Below, one piece after another: positions 34,093 to 42,088 of a stretch of 64,000 nt of DNA. This DNA comes from Leucobacter tenebrionis (GTDB lineage: Bacteria > Actinomycetota > Actinomycetes > Actinomycetales > Microbacteriaceae). The stretch's first letter is position 1; each line of letters begins with the position of its first letter. The stretch is from the NCBI RefSeq assembly GCF_019884725.1, contig NZ_CP082322.1, forward strand, positions 248,001-312,000. Direction: 5' to 3'. A program made the position numbers and the translations under genes. Under the pieces are notes generated by a model. That model searched no databases. It had not been told where the DNA came from and worked only from the letters and a program-made list of their open reading frames with translations.

Positions 34093-35120
34093 CAGGCCAG
34101 CACCTCCAGGTCGGTCTCCTGCGCGAGCGCCGCGATCGCGTGCTCGACGCGCAGATCGTCTCCGATGAGTTCGAGCGTGAGCTTGCCGAAGCTCCGGCCG
34201 CCCACGTCGGTGATGCCGCCGTGCACGATGCTCACGCCGACGCCGCGCTCGGCGAGGGTGCGGAACACGACGGGCTGATCCACGTCGCCGTCGCGGAACG
34301 TCAGGGTCACGAGCCTGCCGCGGTGGCGCTCGCGCAGCTGCTCGAGGTGCTCGGCCTCGGGCTCCGTCGGCAGCGCGGTCGAGACGAAGCGCCTCGTGGT
34401 CGCGCTCTGCGGATTCGAGAACACCTCGAACACGTCGCCCTGCTCGACGGCCCTGCCGCCGTCCATCACCGTGACGCGATCCGCGATCTCGCGCACGACC
34501 TCCATCTCGTGCGTGATGAGGATGATCGTGATCCCGAACTCCTCGTTGACGCGCTTCAGCAGCGCGAGCACCTCCTGGGAGGTCTGCGGATCGAGGGCGC
34601 TCGTCGCCTCGTCGGCGAGCAGCACGCCGGGGTTCGTGGCGAGCGCGCGGGCGATGCCGACGCGCTGCTTCTGCCCACCCGAGAGCTGGTCGGTGTAGGC
34701 GTCGGCCTTGTCGCCGAGGCCGACGAAGTCGAGCAGTTCCGCGGCGCGGCGCTTGCGTTCGGCCGGAGACACCCCCGCGACCACGAGCGGGTACTCGATG
34801 TTCTTCGAGACCCGCTTGGAGTGGAAGAGGTTGAACTGCTGGAAGATCATGCCGATGCCGCCGCGCACCGCCCGCAGCTTCGACTCGGGCAGGCTCGTGA
34901 TCTCGTCGTCACCCACGAGGATGCGGCCCGAGCTCGCCTGCTCGAGACCGTTCACCAGCCGCAGCAGCGTGCTCTTGCCCGCCCCCGAGTAGCCGATGAT
35001 GGCGTGGATCTCGCCGGAGGCGACATCGATCGAGACGTCGTCGACCGCGACCACCGGGGCGGCGGCCTTGCCGCGGCCCGGATATCGCTTCGAGACGCCG
35101 ATCATCTGGACGCGCGTCAT
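34092..35120 (-). CDS. metN: Methionine ABC transporter ATP-binding protein
   Basis: ATPase of the methionine importer, 342 residues. Walker A GYSGAGKSTLLRLVN, Q-loop MIFQQFNLF, signature LSGGQKQRVGIARAL, Walker B VLLADEATSALD and switch ILITHEMEVVREIAD are intact. The C-terminal NIL domain (about 260-342, GRLVTLTFRDGDVDQPVVFRTLAERGVGVSIVHGGITDVGGRSFGKLTLELIG) binds methionine and produces trans-inhibition in MetN of Escherichia coli. A hairpin separates it from metQ upstream. Confidence 0.95.
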   Translation of the reverse strand: MTRVQMIGVSKRYPGRGKAAAPVVAVDDVSIDVASGEIHAIIGYSGAGKSTLLRLVNGLEQASSGRILVGDDEITSLPESKLRAVRGGIGMIFQQFNLFHSKRVSKNIEYPLVVAGVSPAERKRRAAELLDFVGLGDKADAYTDQLSGGQKQRVGIARALATNPGVLLADEATSALDPQTSQEVLALLKRVNEEFGITIILITHEMEVVREIADRVTVMDGGRAVEQGDVFEVFSNPQSATTRRFVSTALPTEPEAEHLEQLRERHRGRLVTLTFRDGDVDQPVVFRTLAERGVGVSIVHGGITDVGGRSFGKLTLELIGDDLRVEHAIAALAQETDLEVLA

Positions 35121-35184
35121 ACGCGGTCTCCCTCCTGCTTGCTGCCTTCTGCCCGGTGCCGCGCTCCGGGCGCCGGGCAGATGC

Positions 35185-35220
35185 GGATCGGGGCGCCCGG
35201 AAAACCGAACGCCCCGATCC
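35185..35220 (-). terminator. Intercistronic hairpin between metQ and metN
   Basis: Perfect 11-bp GC-rich stem (35185-35195 with 35210-35220) with a 14-base loop, 36 bases after the metQ stop. It probably acts as an attenuating terminator or RNA stabiliser, giving more binding protein than transporter. Confidence 0.65.
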
Positions 35221-35255
35221 TATGCGCTGCCGGCCCCGCTCGCGCGGGTCGACGG

Positions 35256-36167
35256 CTACTTGTTCTCGCGGACCTGCTCTTCGGCGTCGGTCAGGATCTC
35301 CTGCAGTTCCGACACCGGGGTGTTCAGCATGATCGCGCTGTCGCCCGAGTTCTCGAAGACGCCGGCCTGCACCTCCTCATCGGTCTGGTAGATCTCGACG
35401 AGCTTCTTGTAGGTCTCGTTGTCCTTGTCCTCCGCCTTCGCCGCGAAGATGTTGATGAAGTACTTCGCGCCCTCGTCCTCGGGATCGTCCTGGTACAGGG
35501 CCTCGTCGAACTTCAGACCGGCGTCGGTGACGAAGTCGTTGTTGACCACGGCCGCATCGACGTCGGAGAGCGACGTCGCGGTGAAGGAGGCGTCCATCTC
35601 GGTGACCTCGACCTTGGAGGCGTCGGCGTCGATGTCGTCGGGGGTCGAGAACAGGCTGCCGCCGTCGGTGAGCTCGATGAGCCCGGCGGCCTGCAGTACG
35701 TTGAGCGCGCGGGCGCGGTTGCTGGGATCGGAGGGGATCGCGACGGTGCCGCCCTCGGGGATGTCCTCGAGCTTGTCGTGCTTGGTCGAGAACACGCCGA
35801 GCGGGTAGATCGCGGTCGAGCCGATGGCGACGAGGTCGTCGTCGTTCGAGACGTTGTAATCGGCCAGGTACTGGATGTGCTGGAACTGGTTGAGGTCGAG
35901 CTCGCCCTCGCTGAGCGCCGGGTTCGGCTGGTTGTAGTCGGTGAAATCTTGGAGCTCGACCTTGATCCCCTCGGCCGCCGCGGCCTCGGTGAAGGTCTCC
36001 CAGTAGGGGTCGCTGGCGCCGACGACGCCGATGCGGACGGTCTCCGACGCCGCGTCGGAGTTCTCCCCCGAATCGTCGGAGGCCGAGCAGCCCGCGAGCG
36101 CAGCGGTGGCCGCGAGCGCGAGGGCGGTGATCGAGGCGGCGAGGACGCCGCGCTTCCTGAAGGTCAT
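35256..36167 (-). CDS. metQ: Methionine-binding lipoprotein
   Basis: Substrate-binding lipoprotein of the methionine importer (NLPA family), 303 residues. The signal peptide ends in the lipobox ALAGC. NLPA signatures include RIGVVGASDPYWETFTEAAAAEGIKVELQDFTDYNQPNPALSEGELDLNQFQHIQYL and AIPSDPSNRARALNVLQAAGLIEL. The ATG at 36167 has GAGGAG upstream; an ATG four codons earlier has none. First gene of the metQ-metN-metI cluster. Its leader contains a long hairpin at 36205-36260. Confidence 0.94.
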   Translation of the reverse strand: MTFRKRGVLAASITALALAATAALAGCSASDDSGENSDAASETVRIGVVGASDPYWETFTEAAAAEGIKVELQDFTDYNQPNPALSEGELDLNQFQHIQYLADYNVSNDDDLVAIGSTAIYPLGVFSTKHDKLEDIPEGGTVAIPSDPSNRARALNVLQAAGLIELTDGGSLFSTPDDIDADASKVEVTEMDASFTATSLSDVDAAVVNNDFVTDAGLKFDEALYQDDPEDEGAKYFINIFAAKAEDKDNETYKKLVEIYQTDEEVQAGVFENSGDSAIMLNTPVSELQEILTDAEEQVRENK

Positions 36168-36204
36168 GATGCTCCTCATGATCGATGTGCGAGTCGAGAT
36201 GATG

Positions 36205-36260
36205 CCGCTCGGGGCGCGGCAGGTACGGGTTCAAGGGTGCGGGATCGCGCGCCCGAGCGG
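36205..36260 (-). promoter_or_regulatory. Long hairpin in the metQ leader
   Basis: Inverted repeat CCGCTCGGG...CCCGAGCGG with further GC pairing inward (arms 36205-36218 and 36246-36260) 40-95 bases before the metQ ATG. It does not show the conserved core of SAM-I or SAM-IV riboswitches. It may be a cis-regulatory RNA element or the site of a transcription factor. Confidence 0.35.
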
Positions 36261-36384
36261 AAATCAGGGTGTCACACGGCGTCATTCAGGCGCCGTCATG
36301 GGATACTTGACGTGACGAACAAGCGTCCCCGGCGGGCAGGCCGAATTCTCTTCATGACAGTGTTGAAAGGAACCCTCCGTTCAC

Positions 36385-37824
36385 ATGATTCAGCGTGCTG
36401 ATGCTCACCTCGAAGCTTGGAAGGCGAAGCAGGAACTCGCAGAGCGGATGATCCCGCTGATCGGCCAGCTCTACCGCGACCACGACGTGGTCATGTCCGT
36501 TCACGGACGAAGCCTGGTGGGCCGCTCCCCGATCGACATCATCCGTGCTCACTACTACGCCCACAAGATCGACGATGTCGAGCTGCCCCTGACCGAGACC
36601 TCGGCCATCGTCGAGGCGCTCGCGAAGATCCAGCCCGGCCCCGTCTCGGTCGACCTCGCGCTGCTCGCGAACGGATTCCGCGCCTCGGGCGGCGACGACC
36701 TCGAGGCCTACCTCCGCGAGGAGCTCGCGCCGGCGATCGGCGCCCCGCGCGGCGAGGGCACCGACGTGGTGCTCTACGGCTTCGGGCGCATCGGGCGCCT
36801 GCTCGCCCGCATCATCATCGACCACTCGGGCAGCGGCAACGGCCTCAACCTCCGGGCCATCGTGGTGCGCAAGGGCTCCGAGAACGACCTCGTGAAGCGT
36901 GCCAGCCTGCTGCGGCGCGACTCGGTGCACGGTCCGTTCAAGGGCACGATCAAGGTGCTCGAGGACGAGAACGCGATCCTCGCGAACGGCGTGCGCATCC
37001 AGGTCATCTACGCGAACGACCCCGCCAGCGTCGACTACACCGAGTACGGGATCGAGAACGCGATCCTCGTCGACAACACCGGCCGGTGGCGCGACGCCGA
37101 GGGCCTCGGCCAGCACCTGCAGAACAAGGGCATCGCCCGCGTGCTGCTGACCGCGCCGGGCAAGGGCGACATGCTGAACGTGGTCTACGGGGTCAACAAC
37201 GACAAGATCACCCCTGAGCACACCATCCTCAGCGCGGCGTCGTGCACCACGAACGCGATCACGCCGGTGCTCAAGGTCGTGAACGACCGCTTCGGCGTGA
37301 AGCGCGGGCACGTCGAGACGGTGCACTCGTACACCAACGACCAGAACCTCATCGACAACTTCCACAAGGGCGACCGCCGCGGCCGCTCCGCCGCCCTCAA
37401 CATGGTGCTCACCGAGACCGGTGCGGCGAAGGCGGTCTCGAAGGCGCTCCCCGAGTTCGAGGGCAAGCTCACCGGCAACGCGATCCGCGTTCCCACCCCC
37501 GACGTGTCGATGGCCGTGCTCAACCTCCAGCTCGAGCAGGAGACCACGCGCGAGGAGATCAACGCCTTCCTCGAGGAGGTCTCCCTCACCGGCGCGCTGC
37601 GCACCCAGATCGACTTCGTCGAGTCGCCCGAGGTCGTCTCGAACGATTTCGTCGGCTCGAACCGGGCAGGCATCGTCGACGGGCTCGCGACGATCGTGAC
37701 GGGCGACAGCGCCGTGCTGTACGTCTGGTACGACAACGAATACGGGTACAGCTGCCAGGTGGTGCGCATCATCGAGCAGCTGGCGGGCAACCATCCCGCG
37801 CACCTTCCGGCGCGCGAGGCCTGA
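36385..37824 (+). CDS. Glyceraldehyde-3-phosphate dehydrogenase, long GapB-type
   Basis: A 479-residue NAD(P)-dependent enzyme interconverting glyceraldehyde 3-phosphate and 1,3-bisphosphoglycerate. Residues 1-125 are an N-terminal extension (HLEAWKAKQELAERMIPLIGQLYRDHDVVMSVHGRSLVG), seen in Corynebacterium GapB and its relatives. The Rossmann motif follows (VVLYGFGRIGRLLARIII), then the catalytic SAASCTTNAITP with Cys287, and VHSYTNDQ and WYDNEYGYSCQVVRI. The corynebacterial homologue favours the gluconeogenic direction, and a similar role is inferred here. It stands alone with GAAAGGAA upstream. Confidence 0.93.
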   Translation: MIQRADAHLEAWKAKQELAERMIPLIGQLYRDHDVVMSVHGRSLVGRSPIDIIRAHYYAHKIDDVELPLTETSAIVEALAKIQPGPVSVDLALLANGFRASGGDDLEAYLREELAPAIGAPRGEGTDVVLYGFGRIGRLLARIIIDHSGSGNGLNLRAIVVRKGSENDLVKRASLLRRDSVHGPFKGTIKVLEDENAILANGVRIQVIYANDPASVDYTEYGIENAILVDNTGRWRDAEGLGQHLQNKGIARVLLTAPGKGDMLNVVYGVNNDKITPEHTILSAASCTTNAITPVLKVVNDRFGVKRGHVETVHSYTNDQNLIDNFHKGDRRGRSAALNMVLTETGAAKAVSKALPEFEGKLTGNAIRVPTPDVSMAVLNLQLEQETTREEINAFLEEVSLTGALRTQIDFVESPEVVSNDFVGSNRAGIVDGLATIVTGDSAVLYVWYDNEYGYSCQVVRIIEQLAGNHPAHLPAREA

Positions 37825-37863
37825 TACCGGGCCCGCAGCGGAACCCGAGAGAAAGGAACGAAG

Positions 37864-38712
37864 ATGTCAGCGAAGTATCTCATCGGAGTAGACGGATCCG
37901 AGCAGAGCCGGGCCGCGCTCGCCTGGGGCCTCGACCGAGCGACCGAGCGCGGAGCCGAGGTGGAGCTGCTGCACGTCGCCGACGACTCCTTCCTCTCCGA
38001 GAGCGTCGCGTTCCTCTCGGAGGCCCAGCAGGCGTCCGAGCAGATGCTGCAGGCCGAGATGGAGTACGCCCGCAGCCTCGGGTTCCAGGGCAAGATCTCG
38101 GGCACCGCGGTGGTCGGTCACCCGATCGCGGAGGTCGAGGAGGCGTCGAAGCGCGCCGACCTGCTGATCCTCGGCGCCCACAACGGCAGCCGGTTCGCCG
38201 GTTCGTTCTTCGGCACGCGCGCGGTCAAGGTCGCCGCGACGGCTCACTGCCCGGTGGCCGTGATCCCCACCACCGCATCGGCGGAGCCGAAGCGCGGCGT
38301 CGTCGTCGGCGTCGACGGGTCGGAGGCCTCGAAGCGGGCGATCGCGGTCGCCGCCGAGGCGGCGTCGTTCAGGGGTTCGCCCCTCATCGCGGTGTACGCG
38401 TGGATGCCGCCGCTCACGCCGGGCCTCGAGTACCTGTGGAGCGAGGAGCTGGTCGAGTCCCAGCGCTCGGCTGCCGAGGAGGCCATCGCGATCGGTACCG
38501 CCGGTCTGGCCGACCGCTACCCCGATCTCGAGATCCGTCGCGAGATCGTGCAGTCGCCTCCGGTCGCGGCGCTCGTGCAGGCCGCCGAGGGCGCGGAGAT
38601 GCTCGTCGTCGGCAGCCGCGGCCGCGGCGGCATCTCGCGGCTGCTGCTCGGCTCGGTGAGCCACGGCGTGCTGCAGGCGCTGCCCTGCCCCGTCGTCGTG
38701 ACCCGCGGCTGA
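37864..38712 (+). CDS. Universal stress protein, two-domain UspA type
   Basis: A 282-residue protein made of two Usp domains (about 1-140 and 145-282). Each begins with a strand and the GVDGSE motif (LIGVDGSEQSRAALAWGLDRA; VVGVDGSEASKRAIAVAAEAA). Each ends with an ATP-binding G-rich signature: DLLILGAHNGSRFAGSFFGTRAVKVAATAHCPVAVI and EMLVVGSRGRGGISRLLLGSVSHGVLQALPCPVVV. Nucleotide-dependent stress tolerance is the usual role. The MBL gene follows after 14 bases and the MFS gene overlaps that, so the three form an operon. Confidence 0.92.
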   Translation: MSAKYLIGVDGSEQSRAALAWGLDRATERGAEVELLHVADDSFLSESVAFLSEAQQASEQMLQAEMEYARSLGFQGKISGTAVVGHPIAEVEEASKRADLLILGAHNGSRFAGSFFGTRAVKVAATAHCPVAVIPTTASAEPKRGVVVGVDGSEASKRAIAVAAEAASFRGSPLIAVYAWMPPLTPGLEYLWSEELVESQRSAAEEAIAIGTAGLADRYPDLEIRREIVQSPPVAALVQAAEGAEMLVVGSRGRGGISRLLLGSVSHGVLQALPCPVVVTRG

Positions 38713-38726
38713 GAACGGGAGAGATC

Positions 38727-39374
38727 ATGTCGGAAGCACGGATCGACCGGGTGGTGACCCGCGGCCTCGTCGGCGCGGGTCGCCCCGGGTACCCCGCGGA
38801 GGGGGTCGAGCTCGAGAACAACATCTGGATCGTCGGCGACGATGAGCAGGCGCTGGTGATCGACGCCTCGCACGACGCCGAGGCGATCGTGAGCGGGGTG
38901 GGCGATCGTGAGGCCCTGGGCATCCTGCTTACCCACGGGCACGAGGATCACGTGAACGCCGCGGTGGAGGCTGCGCGGATGCTCGACACCCACGTGTACC
39001 TGCACCCCGCGGACCTCTTCCTCTGGCGCGACACCCACGGCGAGACGCTCCCCGACTTCGAGCTCGCCGATGGGGCCGACTTCGTCGTGGCGGGCGTCGA
39101 GATCGCCGTCGCGCACACGCCGGGCCACACTCCCGGATCGGTCTGCTTCATCGCGCCGGCGCTCGGCACGGTCTTCTCCGGGGACACCCTGTTCCAGGGC
39201 GGCCCCGGGGCGACCCGGTGGGACTACTCGAGCTTCGAGCAGATCGTCGAGTCGATCCGCACGCGACTCTTCACCCTGCCGGAGGAGACGGTCGCGCGCC
39301 CCGGGCACGGCGAGCGCACGACGGTGGCGGCGGAGATGCCGGATCTCGACGCCTGGCTCGCACGCGGCTGGTGA
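38727..39374 (+). CDS. MBL-fold metallo-hydrolase (glyoxalase II-like)
   Basis: A 215-residue metallo-beta-lactamase-fold hydrolase with the full ligand set: LLTHGHEDHVNA (HxHxDH), AHTPGHTPGSVCF (His), FSGDTLFQGGPGATRWDYSS (Asp) and ARPGHGERTTV (His). The GDTLFQGGPGATRWDYSSFEQIV wording is typical of actinobacterial hydroxyacylglutathione-hydrolase-like enzymes, where the thiol would be mycothiol; this is inference. The stop overlaps the MFS start (GTGA). Confidence 0.9.
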   Translation: MSEARIDRVVTRGLVGAGRPGYPAEGVELENNIWIVGDDEQALVIDASHDAEAIVSGVGDREALGILLTHGHEDHVNAAVEAARMLDTHVYLHPADLFLWRDTHGETLPDFELADGADFVVAGVEIAVAHTPGHTPGSVCFIAPALGTVFSGDTLFQGGPGATRWDYSSFEQIVESIRTRLFTLPEETVARPGHGERTTVAAEMPDLDAWLARGW

Positions 39375-40612
39375 GCGTTCCCTCCCTCTCCCCGCTCCGC
39401 CGCGCGGTCGCGCTCTTCGCGCTCGCGTTCGGCGGATTCGGCATCGGCGTGACCGAGTTCGCCACGATGGGATTGCTGCCCGACATCGCGAGCGACCTGA
39501 TCCCGGGCTTCGATCAGGAGCCCGACCGGATGATCGCGCAGGCCGGCATGCTGATCACGGCCTACGCGCTCGGCGTGGTGGTCGGCGCGCCCACCTTCGC
39601 CGTGCTGGCGGCGCGCGTGTCGCAGACGCGGCTCGTGTTCTGGCTGCTGGGCCTCTTCATCGTCGGCACCGTGGCGTCCGCCTGCATGCCCAGCTTCGGT
39701 TCGCTGGCGCTCTTCCGGTTCATCGCGGCGCTGCCGCACGGTGCGTACTTCGGCGTGGCATCGCTGCTCGCCGCACGCATCATGGGGCCGGGCAATCAGG
39801 GGCGCGGGATCGCGCTCGCCCTCTCAGGCCTCACCATCGCCAACGTGGTGGGCGTGCCGCTCGCGACCTGGATGGGCCAGCTGTTCGGATGGCGCGCCGC
39901 CTACGCGCTCGTCGCGCTGATCTTCGCGACGACCCTGCTGCTCTCGTTCGCCGCGCTGCCGCGCTACCCGGGCAATCCGGAGCGCAGCCCGATGCGCGAG
40001 CTCTCGGCGCTGCGCAACCCCCGCATCTGGGTGATGATCGCGGTCGGGTCGGTGGGCTTCGGCGGGTTCTTCGCGGTCTACTCCTACATCGCCGAGGTCA
40101 CGACGCGCGAGACGGGCTTCGCCCCGACCACTGTGCCGTGGGTGCTCGCCTGCCTGGGCATCGGCATGACGATCGGCAACGTGCTGGGCGGGTGGGCCAC
40201 CGACCGCAGCCCCCGCCGCACGGTCACCTGGGGCTTCGGCGCTTTCATCGCCACGCTCGTGCTCTACACGCAGTTCGCGTGGCATCCGGTCGGGCTCTTC
40301 GTCTGCGTGTTCATGCTCGGCGTCACCTCGTCGCTGCTGATCCCGTCGATCCAGTCCCGCCTGGTCCGCATCTCGGACGAGGCGGCGCTGCTCGGCGCCG
40401 CGATCAACCACGCCGCGTTCAACATCGGCAACAGCCTCGGCGCCTGGCTGGGCGGCGTGGTGATCGCGGCCGGCCTCGGCTACCTGGCGCCCGGCTGGGT
40501 CGGCGTGGTGCTGGCCGCGCTCGGCCTGAGCCTCGTGCTGCTCAGCAACGCGGTGGAGCGTCGCGACAAGGCCAAGGGTCTCAACACGGTCGGTATCGCG
40601 GTCGTGGAGTAG
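39371..40612 (+). CDS. MFS transporter, DHA1 (AraJ/YdhP-like) drug or sugar exporter
   Basis: A 413-residue major-facilitator protein with twelve hydrophobic segments. It starts FALAFGGFGIGVTEFATMGLLPDIASDL, a clear DHA1 AraJ-type N-terminus, and carries RFIAALPHGAYFGVASLLAARIM and GNVLGGWATDRSPRRTVTWGF (the second A-loop). The GTG overlaps the metallo-hydrolase stop by four bases; the longer open frame upstream runs through that gene and is rejected. The exported substrate is unknown. Confidence 0.88.
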   Translation: MSVPSLSPLRRAVALFALAFGGFGIGVTEFATMGLLPDIASDLIPGFDQEPDRMIAQAGMLITAYALGVVVGAPTFAVLAARVSQTRLVFWLLGLFIVGTVASACMPSFGSLALFRFIAALPHGAYFGVASLLAARIMGPGNQGRGIALALSGLTIANVVGVPLATWMGQLFGWRAAYALVALIFATTLLLSFAALPRYPGNPERSPMRELSALRNPRIWVMIAVGSVGFGGFFAVYSYIAEVTTRETGFAPTTVPWVLACLGIGMTIGNVLGGWATDRSPRRTVTWGFGAFIATLVLYTQFAWHPVGLFVCVFMLGVTSSLLIPSIQSRLVRISDEAALLGAAINHAAFNIGNSLGAWLGGVVIAAGLGYLAPGWVGVVLAALGLSLVLLSNAVERRDKAKGLNTVGIAVVE

Positions 40613-40625
40613 CGCGGGCGGGCCG

Positions 40626-41132
40626 CTACTCCACGGGAGCGAGCGTGCGGAATGCGCGGTCGAGGTACACCATCGGATCCGCCGGCTCGCCGAACACGGC
40701 GTCGAGCACCTCGGCGACCACCACGACCGAGGCCCCGACGCCGAGGGAGTGCAGGGTGCGGCAGCGCAGCGCGACGCGCGTGTTCGGCAGATGCGGCTCG
40801 CCGGTGGGCAGCGTCGTCCAGCTCTGCTCGGGCGTGAATCGCTCGGAGCCCGAGACCGCGAAGGCGGCGCCGATCGCCGCGTGCCGCGCATCGAGCAGGT
40901 GTACGAGATACGTGTCAGCTGCGAGGATGCCGCCGGCGCTGCCCGTCGCGCGGGTGACCGAGAATGAGAGCGCTGCGGGATCGATCCCGACCGATGCGAC
41001 GCTCGATGCCGTGAGACCGACGGGGCCCTCGGGAGTCTGCGCCGTGATGAGTGCGACGCCCGCGGGGTGCTCGCGGAAGGCGCTCTTGAGCGCTGCGGCC
41101 CCGATGTGCTCGGCCTGCGGATCGATGGTCAT
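40626..41132 (-). CDS. Flavin reductase-like domain protein
   Basis: A 168-residue flavin reductase-family protein that would use NAD(P)H to reduce FMN or FAD. The pattern is LKSAFREHPAGVALITAQTPEGPVGLTASSVASVGIDPAALSFSVTRATGSAGGIL and FAVSGSERFTPEQSWTTLPTGEPHLPNTRVALRCRTLHSLGVGASVVVVAEVLD. The ATG at 41132 has GGAGG nine bases upstream. Such reductases supply FMNH2 to two-component monooxygenases, and the NtaA-like enzyme at 11628-12755 would need one; the link is only a possibility because the genes are 28 kb apart. Convergent with the MFS gene. Confidence 0.88.
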   Translation of the reverse strand: MTIDPQAEHIGAAALKSAFREHPAGVALITAQTPEGPVGLTASSVASVGIDPAALSFSVTRATGSAGGILAADTYLVHLLDARHAAIGAAFAVSGSERFTPEQSWTTLPTGEPHLPNTRVALRCRTLHSLGVGASVVVVAEVLDAVFGEPADPMVYLDRAFRTLAPVE

Positions 41133-41292
41133 TCCGGTGGTCCTCCCTCGTCTCGGCGGCCGCGGGCGCGACCGCATGCTCGGACGGAGTCCTCAACACG
41201 GGGCGATCCCGAATCATTCCGCGAGTCGACCCCCTCGTGCCTCGACGGCCGCGAGGCCCCCGTCATGAGGGGGGCGGGCGTAGGCTGGACGC

Positions 41293-41784
41293 ATGGACCT
41301 CCGCGACGTACCCCTGACCACGATCGACGGCGAGCCCACCTCGCTCGCGGAGTACGCGGATCGCGCGGTGCTCGTCGTGAACGTCGCGTCGCGCTGCGGA
41401 CTGACACCCCAGTACGCCAAGCTCGAGGAGCTGCAGCGGCGGTACGCGGATCGAGGCTTCACGGTCCTCGGCTTCCCGTGCAACCAGTTCCTGAATCAGG
41501 AGCCCGGCACGGCCGACGAGATCAAGACCTTCTGCTCGACGAGCTACGGGGTGACCTTCCCGCTCATGGAGAAGGTCCGGGTGAACGGGCGGAACAAGCA
41601 TCCGCTCTACGCGTTGCTGCACGAGGTGCCCGATGACGACGGGAAGCGCGGGCGGGTCAAGTGGAACTTCGAGAAGTTCCTGGTCGCCCCCGACGGGTCG
41701 GTGCGGCGGTTCCGGCCGCAGGTCGAGCCGGACGACCCCGGGATCATCGCGGCGATCGAGGCTGCGCTGCCCCGCTCGGCGTGA
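41293..41784 (+). CDS. Glutathione peroxidase-family thiol peroxidase
   Basis: A 163-residue peroxidase of the glutathione peroxidase family in its Cys form: VVNVASRCGLTPQYAKLEELQRRY (peroxidatic Cys), LGFPCNQFLNQEPG (second Cys, typical of thioredoxin-dependent members) and VKWNFEKFLVAPDG (Trp-Asn of the catalytic tetrad). In an organism without glutathione the electron donor is probably thioredoxin. A TAGGCT hexamer at 41281-41286 ends six bases before the ATG, consistent with a leaderless mRNA. Confidence 0.94.
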   Translation: MDLRDVPLTTIDGEPTSLAEYADRAVLVVNVASRCGLTPQYAKLEELQRRYADRGFTVLGFPCNQFLNQEPGTADEIKTFCSTSYGVTFPLMEKVRVNGRNKHPLYALLHEVPDDDGKRGRVKWNFEKFLVAPDGSVRRFRPQVEPDDPGIIAAIEAALPRSA

Positions 41785-41799
41785 TGCGCTGAGGCTTCC

Positions 41800-41860
41800 C
41801 GCCGAGCGGCTGGTTTCGCATGAGCATCTCGGGCCCGCCGTGCGAAACCCGCCTCTCGGG
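41800..41860. repeat. Palindromic intergenic repeat, copy 2
   Basis: Related to 31640-31703 with conserved blocks at identical spacing. In this copy the inner arms GTTTCGCA (41813-41820) and TGCGAAAC (41841-41848) pair perfectly. It lies just after the glutathione peroxidase stop and before a convergent small gene. Confidence 0.72.
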
Positions 41861-41862
41861 GG

Positions 41863-42063
41863 TCAGAGCTCTGTCGTGATGCCGACAGGCGGCTGGTCGG
41901 GCCGCTCTTGGATATCGACTCTTCTGGCGCCGCAGGCGCTGCAGCGCACATACAGCACGTACCCCGTCGATGTGGCGTGTCGAGACTCTATCCGCCAGCC
42001 GTGCTCGTGAGGCCGGGATGCTGGTGCGATTCGTCGTTCTGGATGGCTCGTCGTGTTGAACAT
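41863..42063 (-). CDS. Hypothetical small protein with CxxC motif
   Basis: A 66-residue protein. Its centre, HEHGWRIESRHATSTGYVLYVRCSACGARRVDI, resembles small actinobacterial proteins of unknown function that combine an 'SRH.TS.G...YVRC..C' strand pair with a Cys pair. A single-metal site using both Cys and nearby His is possible. I chose the ATG at 42063 with GGGAG upstream; a start at 42099 would run into the divergent CGNR gene. Its start is only 25 bases from that gene's start. Confidence 0.66.
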   Translation of the reverse strand: MFNTTSHPERRIAPASRPHEHGWRIESRHATSTGYVLYVRCSACGARRVDIQERPDQPPVGITTEL

Positions 42064-42084
42064 GCTCCCACTGTGATGTAATGC
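42056..42084 (+). promoter_or_regulatory. Sigma-70-type promoter of the CGNR gene
   Basis: TTGAAC (42056-42061), a 17-base spacer, TAATGC (42079-42084). The ATG begins four bases after the -10 element, so the transcript should start at or next to the start codon. Confidence 0.7.
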
Positions 42085-42088
42085 CCTT

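Noticed and set aside
36168-36384. SAM riboswitch upstream of metQ
   Set aside because: I looked for the SAM-I and SAM-IV conserved cores and did not see them; only an unassigned hairpin is present.
39218-39370. N-terminal extension of the MFS transporter
   Set aside because: The open frame runs back through the MBL hydrolase gene; the GTGA overlap start at 39371 fits the first helix of the transporter.
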